Positions 13,337 through 26,070 of a stretch of 64,000 nt of DNA are shown here, piece by piece. The stretch's first letter is position 1. Each line of letters begins with the position of its first letter. The DNA lies in NCBI GenBank assembly GCA_035048485.1, contig CM068587.1:38479501-38543500 (forward strand). The letters run 5' to 3'. Source of the stretch: Pteria penguin. Its lineage: Eukaryota; Mollusca; Bivalvia; Pterioida; Pteriidae. The position numbers and the translations under genes are program-made. The notes under the pieces were generated by a model. It worked only from the letters and a program-made list of their open reading frames with translations. It made no database searches and was not told where the DNA came from.

Positions 13337-15284
13337 ATGACTTATGTACCTTTGTTGTTCAGTGCTAACCCGTCTACTGTCTTAGTTCTTCCAGCTGCCG
13401 CCAAGAAGAGGAACCACAGCCCAGGTGGGCAGGCAGTACTGGACCAGATTTGCCCACCAACAGCCAGACATGGACGCAAACAAAGGGAAGTGAATTTTTT
13501 TTCTACGTCTATTGCGGTGGTGGAGATGGATGCATGGATGGAACCTCAGGCCTGAATGTATGTATGGATGTAATGTGTGGATCGTCTTTTAATGGCAACT
13601 GTAGGGCTTTCAAAGTAAAGTTCCCGTTCACTATCATTCATTAAAATTAAAGACTATACATATAGTTAATGTTCACTTTGAAGTCAAGACCCTCTTTTCA
13701 ATTATACATCTATATCGATTTTCAATGACTTATGTACCTTTGTTGTTCAGTGCTAACCCGTCTACTGTCTTAGTTCTTCCAGCTGCAGTCAAGAAGAGGA
13801 ACCACAGTCCAGGTGGGCAGACAGGACTGGACCTGACTTGCCCACCAACAGCCAGACATGGACGCAAGCAAAGGGAAGTGAAATTTTTTTTCTACGTCTA
13901 TTGCTGTGGTGGAGATCGATGTATGGATGGAACCTCAGGCCTGAATGTATGTATGGATGTAATGTGTGGATCGTCTTTTAATGGCAACTGTAGGGCATTC
14001 AAAGTAAAGTTCCCGTACACTATCATTCATTCAAAGTAAAGACTATACATAAAGTTAATGTTCACTTTAAAGTCAAGTCCCTCTTTTCAATTATACATCT
14101 ATATCAATTTTCAATGATTTATGTACCTTTTTTGTTCAGTGCTAATCCGTCTACTGTCTTAGTTCTTCCAGCTGCCGCCAAGAAGAGGAACCACAGCCCA
14201 GGTGGGCAGGCAGGACTGGACCTGACTTGCCCACCAACAGCCAGACATGGACGCAAACAAAGGGAAGTGAAATTTTTTTTTTACATCTATTGCAGTGGTG
14301 GAGATGGATGCATGGATGGAACCTCAGGCCTGAATGTATGTATGGATGTAGTGTGTGGATCGTCTTTTAATGGCAACTGTGGGGCATTCAAAGTAAAGTT
14401 CCCGTACACTATCATTCATTCAAATTAAAGAGTATACATAGATTTGATGTTCACTTTAAAATCGAGACCCTCTTTTCAATTATACATCTATATCGATTTT
14501 CAATGATTTATGTACCTTTCTTGTTCAGTGCTAACCCGTCTACTGTCTTAGTTCTTCCAGCTGCCGCCAAGAAGAGGAACCACAGCCCAGGTGGGCAGAC
14601 AGGACTGGACCTGAGTTGCCCACCAACAGCCAGACATGGACGCAAACAAAGGGAAGTGAATTATTTTTCTACGTCTATTGCAGTGGTGGAGACGGATGCA
14701 TGGATGGAACTCCAGGCCTGAATGTATGTATGGTTGTAATGTGTGGATCGTCTTTTAATGTTAACTGTAGGGCATTCAAAGTAAAGTTCCCGTACACTAT
14801 CATTCATTCAAAGTAAAGACTATACATAAAGTTAATGTTCACTTTAAAGTCAAGTCCCTCTTTTCAATTATACATCTATATCAATTGTCAATGACTTATG
14901 TACCTCTGTTGTTCAGTGCTAACCCGTCTACTGTCTTAGTTCTTCCAGCTGCCGCCAAGAAGAGGAACCACGGCCCAGGTGGGCAGACAGGACTGGACCC
15001 GTCTTGCCCACCAACAGCCAGACATGGACGCAAACAAAGGGAAGTGAAATTTTTTTTCTACGTCTATTGCAGTGGTGTAGACGGATGCATGGATGGATGG
15101 AACTTCAGGCCTGAATGTATGTATGGATGTAATGTGTGGATCGTCTTTTAATGGCAACTGTAGGGCATTCAAAGTAAAGTTCCCGTACACTATCATTCAT
15201 TCAAAGTAAAGACTATACATAAAGTTAATGTTCACTTTAAAGTCAAGTCCCTCTTTTCAATTATACATCTATATCGATTTTCAA
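11390..15284. repeat. Tandem 5-unit higher-order repeat (2 copies, ~1947 bp each)
   Basis: Units starting at 11390, 11778, 12167, 12556 and 12944 match those at 13337, 13725, 14114, 14503 and 14891 one for one. Shared marks include the CGTTCACTATC ending, GCAGTCAAG, ATGATTTATG, GAATTATTTTTC, and an extra TGGA in the last unit of each block (near 13145 and 15093). The last unit of both blocks also reads CCACGGCCCAGG and GGACCCGTCTTGCC. The period is 1947 bp. A related block is 2072-4015. Confidence 0.85.
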
Positions 15285-18200
15285 TGACTTATGTACCTTT
15301 GTTGTTCAGTGCTAACCCGTCTACTGTCTTAGTTCTTCCAGCTGCCGCCAAGAAGAGGAACCACAGCCCAGGTGGGCAGGCATGACTGGACCAGACTAGC
15401 CCACCAACAGCCAGACATGGACGCAAACAAAGGGAAGTGAAATTTTTTTTCTACATCTATTGCAGTGGTGGAGACGGATGCATGGATGGAACTTCAGGCC
15501 TGAATGTATGTATGGATGTGATGTGTGGATAGTCTTTTAATGGCAACTGTAGGGCATTCAAAGTAAAGTTCCCGTACACTATCATTCATTCAAAGTAAAG
15601 ACGATACATATAGTTAATGTTCACTTTAAAGTCAAGTCCCTCTTTTAAATTATACATCTATATCGATTTTCAATGACTTATGTACCTTTGTTGTTCAGTG
15701 CTAACCCGTCTACCGTCTTAGTTCTTCCAGCTGCCGCCAAGAAGAGGAACCACAGCCCAGGTGGGCAGACAGGACTGGACCTGACTTGCCCACCAACAGC
15801 CAGACATGGACGCAAACAAAGGGAAGTGAATTTTTTTTCTACGTCTATTGCAGTGGTGGAGACGGATGCATGGTTGGAACTTCAGGCCTGAATGTATGTA
15901 TGGATGTAATGTGTGGATAGTCTTTTAATGGCAACTGTAGGGCATTCAAAGTAAAGTTCCCGTACACTATCATTCATTCAAAGTAAAGACTATACATAAA
16001 GGTAATGTTCACTTTAAAGTCCCTCTTTTCAATTATACATCTATATCGATTTTCAATGACTTATGTACCCTTGACGGGTTAGTGATAACCCGTCTACTGT
16101 CTTAGTTCTTCCAGCTGCCGCCAAGAAGAGGAACCACAGCCCAGGTGGGCAGGCAGGACTGGACCTGACTTGCCCACCAACAGCCAGACATGGACGCAAA
16201 CAAAGGGAAGTGGATTTTTTTTTCTACGTCTATTGCAGTGGTGGAGATGGATGCATGGATGGAACTTCAGGCCTGAATGTATGTATGGATGTAATGTGTG
16301 GATCGTCTTTTAATGGTAACTGTAGGGCATTCAAAGTAAAGTTCCCGTACACTATCATTCATTCAAAGTAAAGACTATATAAAGTTAATGTTCACTTTAA
16401 AGTCAAGTCCCTCTTTTCAATTATACATCTATATCAATTTTCAATGACTTATGTACCTTTGTTGTTCAGTGCTAACCTGTCTACTGTCTTAGTTCTTCCA
16501 GCTGCCGCCAATAAGAGGAACCACAGCCAAGGTGGGCAGGCAGGACTGGACCTGACTTGCCCACCAACAGCCAGATATGGACGCAAACAAAGGGAAGTGA
16601 AATTTTTTTTCTACGTCTATTGCAGTGGTGGAGATGGATGCATGGATGGCACTTCAGGCCTGAATGTATGTATGGATGTAATGTGTGGATAGTCTTTTAA
16701 TGGCAACTGTAGGGCATTCAAAGTAAAGTTCCCGTACACTATCATTCATTCAAAGTAAAGACTATACATAAAGTTAATGTTCACTTTAAAGTCAAGTCCC
16801 TCTTTTCAATTATACATCTATATCGATTTTCAATGACTTATGTACCTTTGTTGTTTAGCGCTAATCCACCTACTGTCTTAGTTCTTCCAGCTGCCGCCAA
16901 GAAGAGAAACCACAGCCCAGGTGAGGAGGCAGGACTGGACCTGACTTGCCCACCAACAGCCAGACATGGACGCAAACAAAGGGAAGTGAATTTTTTTTCT
17001 ACGTCTATTGCGGTGGTGGAGATGGATGCATGGATGGAACCTCAGGCCTGAATGTATGTATGGATGTAATGTGTGGATCGTCTTTTAATGGCAACTGTAG
17101 GGCTTTCAAAGTAAAGTTCCCATTCACTATCATTCATTAAAATTAAAGACTATACATAGAGTTAATGTTCACTTTAAAGTCAAGACCCTCTTTTCAATTA
17201 TACATCTATATCGATTTTCAATGACTTATGTACCTTTGTTGTTCAGTGCTAACCCGTCTACTGTCTTAGTTCTTCCAGCTGCAGTCAAGAAGAGGAACGA
17301 CAGCCCAGGTGGGCAGGCAGGACTGGACCTGACTTGCCCACCAACAGCCAGACAAGGACGCAAGCAAAGGGAAGTGAAATTTTTTTTCTACGTCTATTGC
17401 TGTGGTGGAGATCGATGTATAGATGGAACCTCAGGCTTGAATGTATGTATGGATGTAATGTGTGGATCGTCTTTTAATGGCAACTGTAGGGCATTCAAAG
17501 TAAAGTTCCCGTACACTATCATTCTTTCAAAGTAAATACTATACATAAAGTTAATGTTCACTTTAAAGTCAAGACCCTCTTTTCAATTATACATCTATAT
17601 CGATTTTCAATGACTTATGTAGCTTTGTTGTTCAGTGCTAACCTGTCTACTGTCTTAGTTCTTCCAGCTGCAGTCAAGAAGAGGAACCACAGCCCAGGTG
17701 GGCAGGCAGGACTGGACCTGACTTGCCCACCAATAGCCAGACATGGACGCAAGCAAAGGGAAGTGAAATTTTTTTTCTACGTCTATTGCTGTGGTGGAGA
17801 TCGATGTATGGATGGAACCTCAGGCCTGAATGTATGTATGGATGTAATGTGTGGATAGTCTTTTAATGGCAACTGTAGGGCATTCAAAGTAAAGTTATCG
17901 TACACTATCATTCTTTCAAAGTAAATACTATACATAAAGTTAATGTTCACTTTAAAGTCAAGTCCCTCTTTTCAATTATACATCTATATCGATTTTCAAT
18001 GACTTGTGTACCTTTGTTGTTCAGTGCTAACCCGTCTACTGTCTTAGTTCTTCCAGCTGCCGCCAAGAAGAGGAACCACAGCCCAGGTGGGCAGGCAGGA
18101 CTGGACCAGACTTGCCCACCAACAGCCAGACATGGACGGAAACAAAGGGAAGTGAATTTTTTTTCTACATCTATTGCAGTGGTGGAGACGGATGCATGGA

Positions 18201-18386
18201 TGGAACTTCAGGCCTGAATGTATGTATGGATGTAATGTGTGGATAGTCTTTTAATGGCAACTGTAGGGCATTCAAAGTAAAGTTATCGTACACTATCATT
18301 CTTTCAAAGTAAATACTATACATAAAGTTAATGTTCACTTTAAAGTCAAGTCCCTCTTTTCAATTATACATCTATATCGATTTTCA

Positions 18387-21102
18387 ATGACTTGTGTACC
18401 TTTGTTGTTCAGTGCTAACCCGTCTACTGTCTTAGTTCTTCCAGCTGCCGCCAAGAAGAGGAACCACAGCCCAGGTGGGCAGGCAGGACTGGACCAGACT
18501 TGCCCACCAACAGCCAGACATGGACGGAAACAAAGGGAAGTGAATTTTTTTTCTACATCTATTGCAGTGGTGGAGACGGATGCATGGATGGAACTTCAGG
18601 CCTGAATGTATGTATGGATGTAATGTGTGGATCGTCTTTTAATGGCAACTGTAGGGCATTCAAAGTAAAGTTCCCGTACACTATCATTCATTCAAAGTAA
18701 AGACTATACATATAGTTAATGTTCACTTTAAAGTCAAGTCCCTCTTTTAAATTATACATCTATATCGATTTTCAATGACTTATGTACCTTTGTTGTTCAG
18801 TGCTAACCCGTCTACCGTCTTAGTTCTTCCAGCTGCCGCCAAGAAGAGGAACCACAGCCCAGGTGGGCAGCCAGGACTGGACTTGAGTTGCCCACCAACA
18901 GCCAGACAAGGACGCAAACAAAGGGAAGTGAATTTTTTTTCTACGTCTATTGCAGTGGTTGAGACGGATTCATGGATGGAACTTCAGGCCTGAATGTATG
19001 TATGGATGTAATGTGTGGATAGTCTTTTAATGGCAACTGTAGGGCATTCAAAGTAAAGTTCCCGTACACTATCATTCTTTCAAAGTAAAGACTATACATA
19101 AAGTTAATGTTCACTTTAAAGTCAAGACCCTCTTTTCAATTATACATCTATATCGATTTTCAATGACTTATGTACCTTTGTTGTTCAGTGCTAACCTGTC
19201 TACTGTCTTAGTTCTTCCAGCTGCAGTCAAGAAGAGGAACCACAGCCCAGGTGGGCAGGCAGGACTGGACCTGACTTGCCCACCAATAGCCAGACATGGA
19301 CGCAAGCAAACGGAAGTGAATTTTTTTTCAACATCTATTTGAGTGGTGGAGAAGGATGCATGGAAGGAACCACAGGCCTGAATGTATGTATGGATGTAAT
19401 GTGTGGATAGTCTTTTAATGGCAACTGTAGGGCATTCAAAGTAAAGTTACCGTACACAATCATTCATTCAAAGTAAATACTATACATAAAGTTAATGTTC
19501 ACTTTAAAGTCAAGTCCCTCTTTTCAATTATACATCTATATCGATTTTCAATGACTTGTGTACCTTTGTTGTTCAGTGCTAACCCGTCTACTGTCTTAGT
19601 TCTTCCAGCTGCCGCCAAGAAGAGGAACCACAGCCCAGGTGGGCAGGCAGGACTGGACCAGACTTGCCCACCAACAGCCAGACATGGACGCAAACAAAGG
19701 GAAGTGAATTTTTTTTCTACATCTATTGCAGTGGTGGAGACGGATGCATGGATGGAACTTCAGGCCTGAATGTATGTATGGATGTAATGTGTGGATCGTC
19801 TTTTAATGGCAACTGTAGGGCATTCAAAGTAAAGTTCCCGTACACTATCATTCATTCAAAGTAAAGACTATACATATAGTTAATGTTCACTTTAAAGTCA
19901 AGTCCCTCTTTTAAATTATACATCTATATCGATTTTCAATGACTTATGTACCTTTGTTGTTCAGTGCTAACCCGTCTACCGTCTTAGTTCTTCCAGCTGC
20001 CGCCAAGAAGAGGAACCACAGCCCAGGTGGGCAGCCAGGACTGGACGAGACTTGCCCACCAACAGCCAGACAAGGACGCAAACAAAGGGAAGTGAATTTT
20101 TTTTCTACGTCTATTGCAGTGGTTGAGACGGATTCATGGATGGAACTTCAGGCCTGAATGTATGTATGGATGTAATGTGTGGATAGTCTTTTAATGGCAA
20201 CTGTAGGGCATTCAAAGTAAAGTTCCCGTACACTATCATTCATTCAAAGTAAAGACTATACATAAAGGTAATGTTCACTTTAAAGTCAAGTCCCTCTTTT
20301 CAATTATACATCTATATCGATTTTCAATGACTTGTGTACCTTTGTTGTTCAGTGCTAACCCGTCTACTGTCTTAGTTCTTCCAGCTGCCGCCAAGAAGAG
20401 GAACCACAGCCCAGGTGGGCAGGCAGGACTGGACCAGACTTGCCCACCAACAGCCAGACAAGGACGCAAACAAAGGGAAGTGAATTTTTTTTCTACATCT
20501 ATTGCAGTGGTGGAGACGGATGCATGGATGGAACTTCAGGCCTGAATGTATGTATGGATGTAATGTGTGGATAGTCTTTTAATGGCAACTGTAGGGCATT
20601 CAAAGTAAAGTTCCCGTACACTATCATTCATTCAAAGTAAAGACTATACATATAGTTAATGTTCACTTTAAAGTCAAGTCCCTCTTTTAAATTATACATC
20701 TATATCGATTTTCAATGACTTATGTACCTTTGTTGTTCAGTGCTAACCCGTCTACCGTCTTAGTTCTTCCAGCTGCCGCCAAGAAGAGGAACCACAGCCC
20801 AGGTGGGCAGCCAGGACTGGACTTGAGTTGCCCACCAACAGCCAGACAAGGACGCAAACAAAGGGAAGTGAATTTTTTTTCTACGTCTATTGCAGTGGTT
20901 GAGACGGATTCATGGATGGAACTTCAGGCCTGAATGTATGTATGGATGTAATGTGTGGATAGTCTTTTAATGGCAACTGTAGGGCATTCAAAGTAAAGTT
21001 CCCGTACACTATCATTCATTCAAAGTAAAGACTATACATAAAGGTAATGTTCACTTTAAAGTCAAGTCCCTCTTTTCAATTATACATCTATATCGATTTT
21101 CA
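18387..21102. repeat. Dimeric higher-order repeat, ~776 bp, three clear pairs
   Basis: The unit pairs starting at 18387/18775, 19551/19939 and 20327/20715 share private variants. The first member has GGACCAGACTTGCC and ACTTGTGTACC. The second has GGGCAGCCAGGAC, AGACAAGGACGC and GGATTCATGG. The pairs are 776 bp apart, with one further unit pair between the first and second. This is the most homogeneous part of the array and probably the most recently amplified. Confidence 0.8.
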
Positions 21103-22670
21103 ATGACTTATGTACCCTTGACGGGTTAGTGCTAACCCGCCTACTGTCTTAGTTCTTCCAGCTGCCGCCAAGAAGAGGAACCACAGCCCAGGTGGGCAGG
21201 CAGGACTGGACCTGACTTGCCCACCAACAGCCAGACATGGACGCAAACAAAGGGAAGTGGATTATTTTTTCTACGTCTATTGCAGTGGTGGAGATGGATG
21301 CATGGATGGAACTTCAGGCCTGAATGTATGTATGGATGTAATGTGTGGATCGTCTTTTAATGGTAACTGTAGGGCATTCAAAGTAAAGTTCCCGTACACT
21401 ATCATTCATTCAAAGTAAAGGCTATATAAAGTTAATGTTCACTTTAAAGTCAAGTCCCTCTTTTCAATTATACATCTATATCAATTTTCAATGACTTATG
21501 TACCTTTGTTGTTTAGTGCTAACCTGTCTACTGTCTTAGTTCTTCCAGCTGCCGCCAAGCAGTCAAGAAGAGGAACCACAGCCCAGGTGGGCAGACAGGA
21601 CTGGACCTGACTTACCCACCAACAGCCAGACATGGACGCAAACAAAGGGAAGTGAAATTTTTTTCTACGTCTATTGCAGTGGTGCAGACGGATTCATGGA
21701 TGGAACTTCAGGCCTGAATGTATGTATGGATGTAATGTGTGGATCGTCTTTTAATGGCAACTGTAGGGCATTCAAAGTAAAGTTCCCGTACACTATCATT
21801 CATTCAAAGTAAAGACTATACATAAAGGTAATGTTCACTTTAAAGTCAAGTCCCTCTTTTCAATTATACATCTATATCGATTTTCAATGACTTATGTACC
21901 CTTGACGGGTTAGTGCTAACCCGTCTACTGTCTTAGTTCTTCCAGCTGCCGCCAAGAAGAGGAACCACAGCCCAGGTGGGCAGGCAGGACTGGACCTGAC
22001 TTGCCCACCAACAGCCAGACATGGACGCAAACAAAGGGAAGTGGATTATTTTTTCTACGTCTATTGCAGTGGTGGAGATGGATGCATGGATGGAACTTCA
22101 GGCCTGAATGTATGTATGGATGTAATGTGTGGATCGTCTTTTAATGGTAACTGTAGGGCATTCAAAGTAAAGTTCCCGTACACTATCATTCATTCGAAGT
22201 AAAGACTATATAAAGTTAATGTTCACTTTAAAGTCAAGTCCCTCTTTTCAATTATACATCTATATCAATTTTCAATGACTTATGTACCTTTGTTGTTCAG
22301 TGCTAACCTGTCTACTGTCTTAGTTCTTCCAGCTGCCGCCAAGCAGTCAAGAAGAGGAACCACAGCCCAGGTGGGCAGACAGGACTGGACCTGACTTACC
22401 CACCAACAGCCAGACATGGACGCAAACAAAGGGAAGTGAAATTTTTTTCTACGTCTATTGCAGTGGTGGAGACGGATGCATGGATGGAACTTCAGGCCTG
22501 AATGTATGTATGGATGTAATGTGTGGATCGTCTTTTAATGGCAACTGTAGGGCATTCAAAGTAAAGTTCCCGTACACTATCATTCATTCAAAGTAAAGAC
22601 TATACATAAAGTTAATGTTCACTTTAAAGTCAAGTCCCTCTTTTCAATTATACATCTATATCGATTTTCA
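21103..22670. repeat. Palindrome-containing dimer, two tandem copies (~780-788 bp)
   Basis: 21103-21882 and 21883-22670 are duplicates. In each, the first unit carries the GACGGGTTAG / CTAACCCGTC inverted repeat (21120-21141, one mismatch, and 21904-21925, perfect). The second unit is preceded by CTATATAAAG and has an 8 bp insertion, CAGTCAAG, after GCCGCCAAG (near 21559 and 22343). The insertion looks like a junction between the two sequence variants GCCGCCAAG and GCAGTCAAG. Confidence 0.8.
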
Positions 22671-23933
22671 ATGACTTATGTACCCTTGTTGTTCAGTGCT
22701 AACCCGTCTACTGTCTTAGTTCTTCAAGCTGCAGCCAAGAAGAGGAACCACAGCCCAGGTGAACAGACAGGACTGGACCTGACTTGCCCACCAACAGCCA
22801 GACATGGACGCAAACAAAGGGAAGTGAAATTTTTTTTTCTACGTGTATTGCAGTGGTGGAGACGGATGCATGGATGGAACTTCAGGCCTGAATGTATGAA
22901 TGGATGTAATGTGTGGATCGTCTTTTAATGGCAACTGTAGGGCATTCAAAGTAAAGTTCCCGTACACTATCATTCATTCAAAGTAAAGACTATACATAAA
23001 GTTAATGTTCACTTTAAAGTCAAGTCCCTCTTTTCAATTATACATCTATATCGATTTTCAATGACTTATGTACCTTAGATGTTCAGTGCTAACCCGTCTA
23101 CTGTCTCAGTTTTTCCAGCTGCCGCCAACAAGAGGAACCACAGCCCAGGTGAGCAGACAGGACTGGACCTGACTTGCCCACCAACAGCCAGACATGGACG
23201 CAAAGAAAGGGAAGTGAAATTTTTTTTTCTACATCTATTGCAGTGGTGGAGATGGATGCATGGATGGAACCTCAGGCCTGAATGTATGTATGGATGTAGT
23301 GTGTGGATCGTCTTTTAATGGCAACTGTAGGGCATTCAAAGTAAAGTTCCCGTACACTATCATTCATTAAAATTAAAGACTATACATAGAGTTGATGTTC
23401 ACTTTAAAGTCGAGACCCTCTTTTCAATTATACATCTATATCGATTTTCAATGATTTATATGCCTTTGTTGTTCAGTGCTAACCCGTCTACTGTCTTAGT
23501 TCTTCCAGCTGCCGCCAAGAAGAGGAACCACATCCAAGGTGGGCAGGCAGGACTGGACCTGACTTGCCCACCAACAGCCAGACATGGACGCAAACAAACG
23601 GAAGTGAAATTTTTTTTCTACGTCTATTGCACTGGTGGAGACAGATGCATGGATGGAACTCAGGCCTGAATGTATGTATGGATATAATGTGTGGATAGTC
23701 TTTTAATGGCAACTGTAGGGCATTCAAAGTAAAGTTCCCGTACACTATCATTCATTCAAAGTAAAGACTATACATAAAGTTAATGTTCACTTTAAAGTCA
23801 AGTCCCTCTTTTAAATTATACATCTATATTGATTTTCAATGACTTATGTACCTTTGTTGTTCAGTGCTAACCCGTCTACTGTCTTAGTTCTTCCAGCTGC
23901 CGCCAAGAAGAGGAACCACAGCCCAGGTGGGCA

Positions 23934-25086
23934 CCTTACCTTACCTTACATGTGATACCACTTGAAGAATTCTATCTTTCGATCCCACAGAGTTATAACC
24001 CTTTTTTATTTGTAAAGAAAGGAGATTTTCCCCTTGAAACCCGTTTTTCTTTAATAAAGACCCTTAAACCCTACAAACCCTATCAAATTTGGTATGAGTG
24101 GAAAGGTCTTGACCTCACCTTTCATGTGATACCACTTGTAGAATTCTATCTTTCGATCCCACAGAGTTATAACCTTTTTTTATTTGTACACAAAGGGACA
24201 ACTTATATCTTGAGACCCGTTTTTCTTTAATAAAGACCCTTAAACCCTACAAACCCCATGAAAATTGCTACCAGTGGAAAGGTCTTGACCTCACCTTTCA
24301 TGTGATACCACTTGTAGAATTCTATCTTTTGATCCCACAGAGTTATAACCCTTTTTTATTTGTAAACAAAGGAGATTTTCCCCTTGAAACCCGTTTTTCT
24401 TTAATAAAGACCCTTAAACCCTACAAACCCTATCAAATTTGGTATCAGTGGAAAGGTCTTGACCTCACCTTTCATGTGATACCACTTGTAGAATTCTATC
24501 TTTCGATCCCACAGAGTTATAACCCTTATTTATTTGTAAACAAAGGGAAAACTTATATCTTGAGAACAATTTTTCTTTAATAAAGACCCTTAAACAATAC
24601 AAACCCTATCAAATTTGGTATCAGTGGAAAGGTCTTGACCTCACCTTTCATGTGATACCACTTGTAGAATTCTATCTTTCGATCCCACACAGTTATAACC
24701 CTTTTTTATTTGTAAACAAAGGAGATTTTCCCCTTGAAACACGTTTTTCTTTAATAAAGACCCTTAAACCATACAAACCCTATCAAATTTGGTATCAGTG
24801 GAAAGGTCTTGACCTCACCTTTCATGTGATACCACTTGTAGAATTCTATCTTTCGATCCCACAGAGTGATAACCCTTTTTTATTTGTAAACAAAGGAGAT
24901 TTTCCCCTTGAAACCCGTTTTTCTTTAATAAAGACCCTTAAACCCTACAAACCCTATCAAATTTGGTATCAGTGGAAAGGTCTTGACCTCACCTTTCATG
25001 TGATACCACTTGAAGAATTCTATCTTTCGATCCCACAGTTATAACCCTTTTTAATTTGTAAACAAAGGAGATTTTCCCCTTGAAAA
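23934..25086. repeat. Second tandem satellite, ~174-176 bp unit, ~6.5 copies
   Basis: TGTGATACCACTTG recurs at about 23950, 24124, 24300, 24475, 24650, 24826 and 25000. Two subtypes differ after AACAAAG: one reads GGAGATTTTCCCCTTG, the other has ACTTATATCTTGAG. The order is A-B-A-B-A-A-A(partial), so the left part has a ~350 bp dimer period. Two adjacent A units of 174 bp (58 codons) leave a long open frame at 24652-25044, but it has no ATG start and breaks in B units, so it is not called a gene. The first unit starts directly at the truncated end of the 389 bp satellite, with a slightly diverged CCTTACCTTACC stretch. Confidence 0.92.
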
Positions 25087-26070
25087 CAGTTATGGCCCAA
25101 ACAAAGATTTACACATCATATGCATTGTGACCTTGACCTTGCAGATATGACCTTTGAGTCAGGTCATGAAAAACCCTTAGGTCCTGGGCAACAATTTTGT
25201 GAAATATTATTCAGATCCATGCAATGGGTAGGAAGGGTTTCCTTCCAAGTAGTACTACAATCTTTACCCCTAGCCTCTGACCTTGAAAAAATAGGTGTCT
25301 TTGCCTTGGCATAATGAATAAAGGTACCAAGTTTGGCTGTCTTAGCCCCAACGGTTTGGTCTGTATTTGTGCACGAGCTGGTTGAGTATTTGTGGAGTAC
25401 AGAAAATCTGAACTGCTCCATGGATCAAAACCTCCAACAGGGAAGGATGTGAACATATAGAAGTCTTAAAATAAAGCTTCATGCATGATCCTTGATGAAA
25501 ACTTCTCTATCAATGTATTTCCATGCTTTAATATTAATTCTCTGTATAATCAATTTTTAATAATGAACAATGATTACAACCTTAGTGTCCCTAGCCTAGC
25601 CTCCTTGGATGTAAATGAGAACAAGCTGTAATTGTGAAATACTAATGCCCCAGCATCATCTTTGTCAGTAGAAACTGTTAGCTTAAAAAACCAAGTCAAA
25701 CTTCAAAAAATCAAAATTTTGGTACCAACAAAAAGCTCTTGTCACAAGGAATACACATGTGCAGTGTGAAGCTCTATCAATTCCCATTGAAAAGGTATAC
25801 CCAATGTTATGTTTTTTAAATGTAGGTCAATGATCATGGTCAAGGTCACACGGTCAAAAATTATTGCGTGAATGGAAAGGTCTTGTCACAAGAAATATGC
25901 ATGTGAAATATAAAAACCCATCTCTTACAGCAGGAAAGTTATGTGGAATTATTTTTGACACAGAGGAATGGACAGACAGGCCACAAAAGTACATGTCCTT
26001 GAATCTTTGGGGACATAAAATGCATCAAAAGCACCCACAAGGACAAGTTACTAAGTGCATATAATTACAA
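25087..26070. repeat. Dispersed repeat fragments (GTGACCTTGACC and GGTACCAACAAAA types)
   Basis: The stretch contains TTGTGACCTTGACCTTGCAG (about 25125-25145), a GGTACCAAC/AAAGCTCTTGTCACAAGG block (about 25720-25750) that recurs in diverged form at about 25875, and GGTCAAGGTCACACGGTCAAA at about 25838. Related text recurs at 34375-34560. It reads as old dispersed non-autonomous repeats of a kind I associate with bivalve genomes; that association is from memory. Short open frames here look like chance. Confidence 0.55.

Larger units (their letters stand above)
1..23933. repeat. Tandem satellite array, ~389 bp unit, about 61.6 copies
   Basis: The motif ATGACTTATGTACC (with small variants) recurs 62 times, first at 136 and last at 23840, with a mean spacing of about 388.6 bp. 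All copies are head to tail and differ by scattered substitutions, small indels and a variable T-tract after GGAAGTGAA. Most units have an 8 bp inverted repeat (GGTGGGCA / TGCCCACC, e.g. 221-228 and 248-255 in the first unit) around a ~19 nt loop. Many units hold an open frame of up to 104 codons, but T-tract slippage switches its frame between copies, so I do not call it a gene. The left end is cut by the window. The right end breaks off inside a unit at about 23933, directly against a second satellite. Confidence 0.97.

Noticed and set aside
59..23751. Dozens of 60-130 codon open frames in the satellite as a multicopy protein family
   Set aside because: They are one frame of a tandem unit. 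T-tract length changes and stops switch or end the frame between copies, and opposite-strand frames are equally open. There is no sign that codons are conserved over flanking sequence.
1..23933. CRISPR array
   Set aside because: Both the repeat and the intervening sequence are repeated, the period is ~389 bp, and no cas genes are present. The genome is eukaryotic.
23952..25044. Repeat protein encoded by the 174 bp satellite
   Set aside because: The frames start at GTG with no ATG and break in B-type units. Openness follows from 174 being divisible by three.
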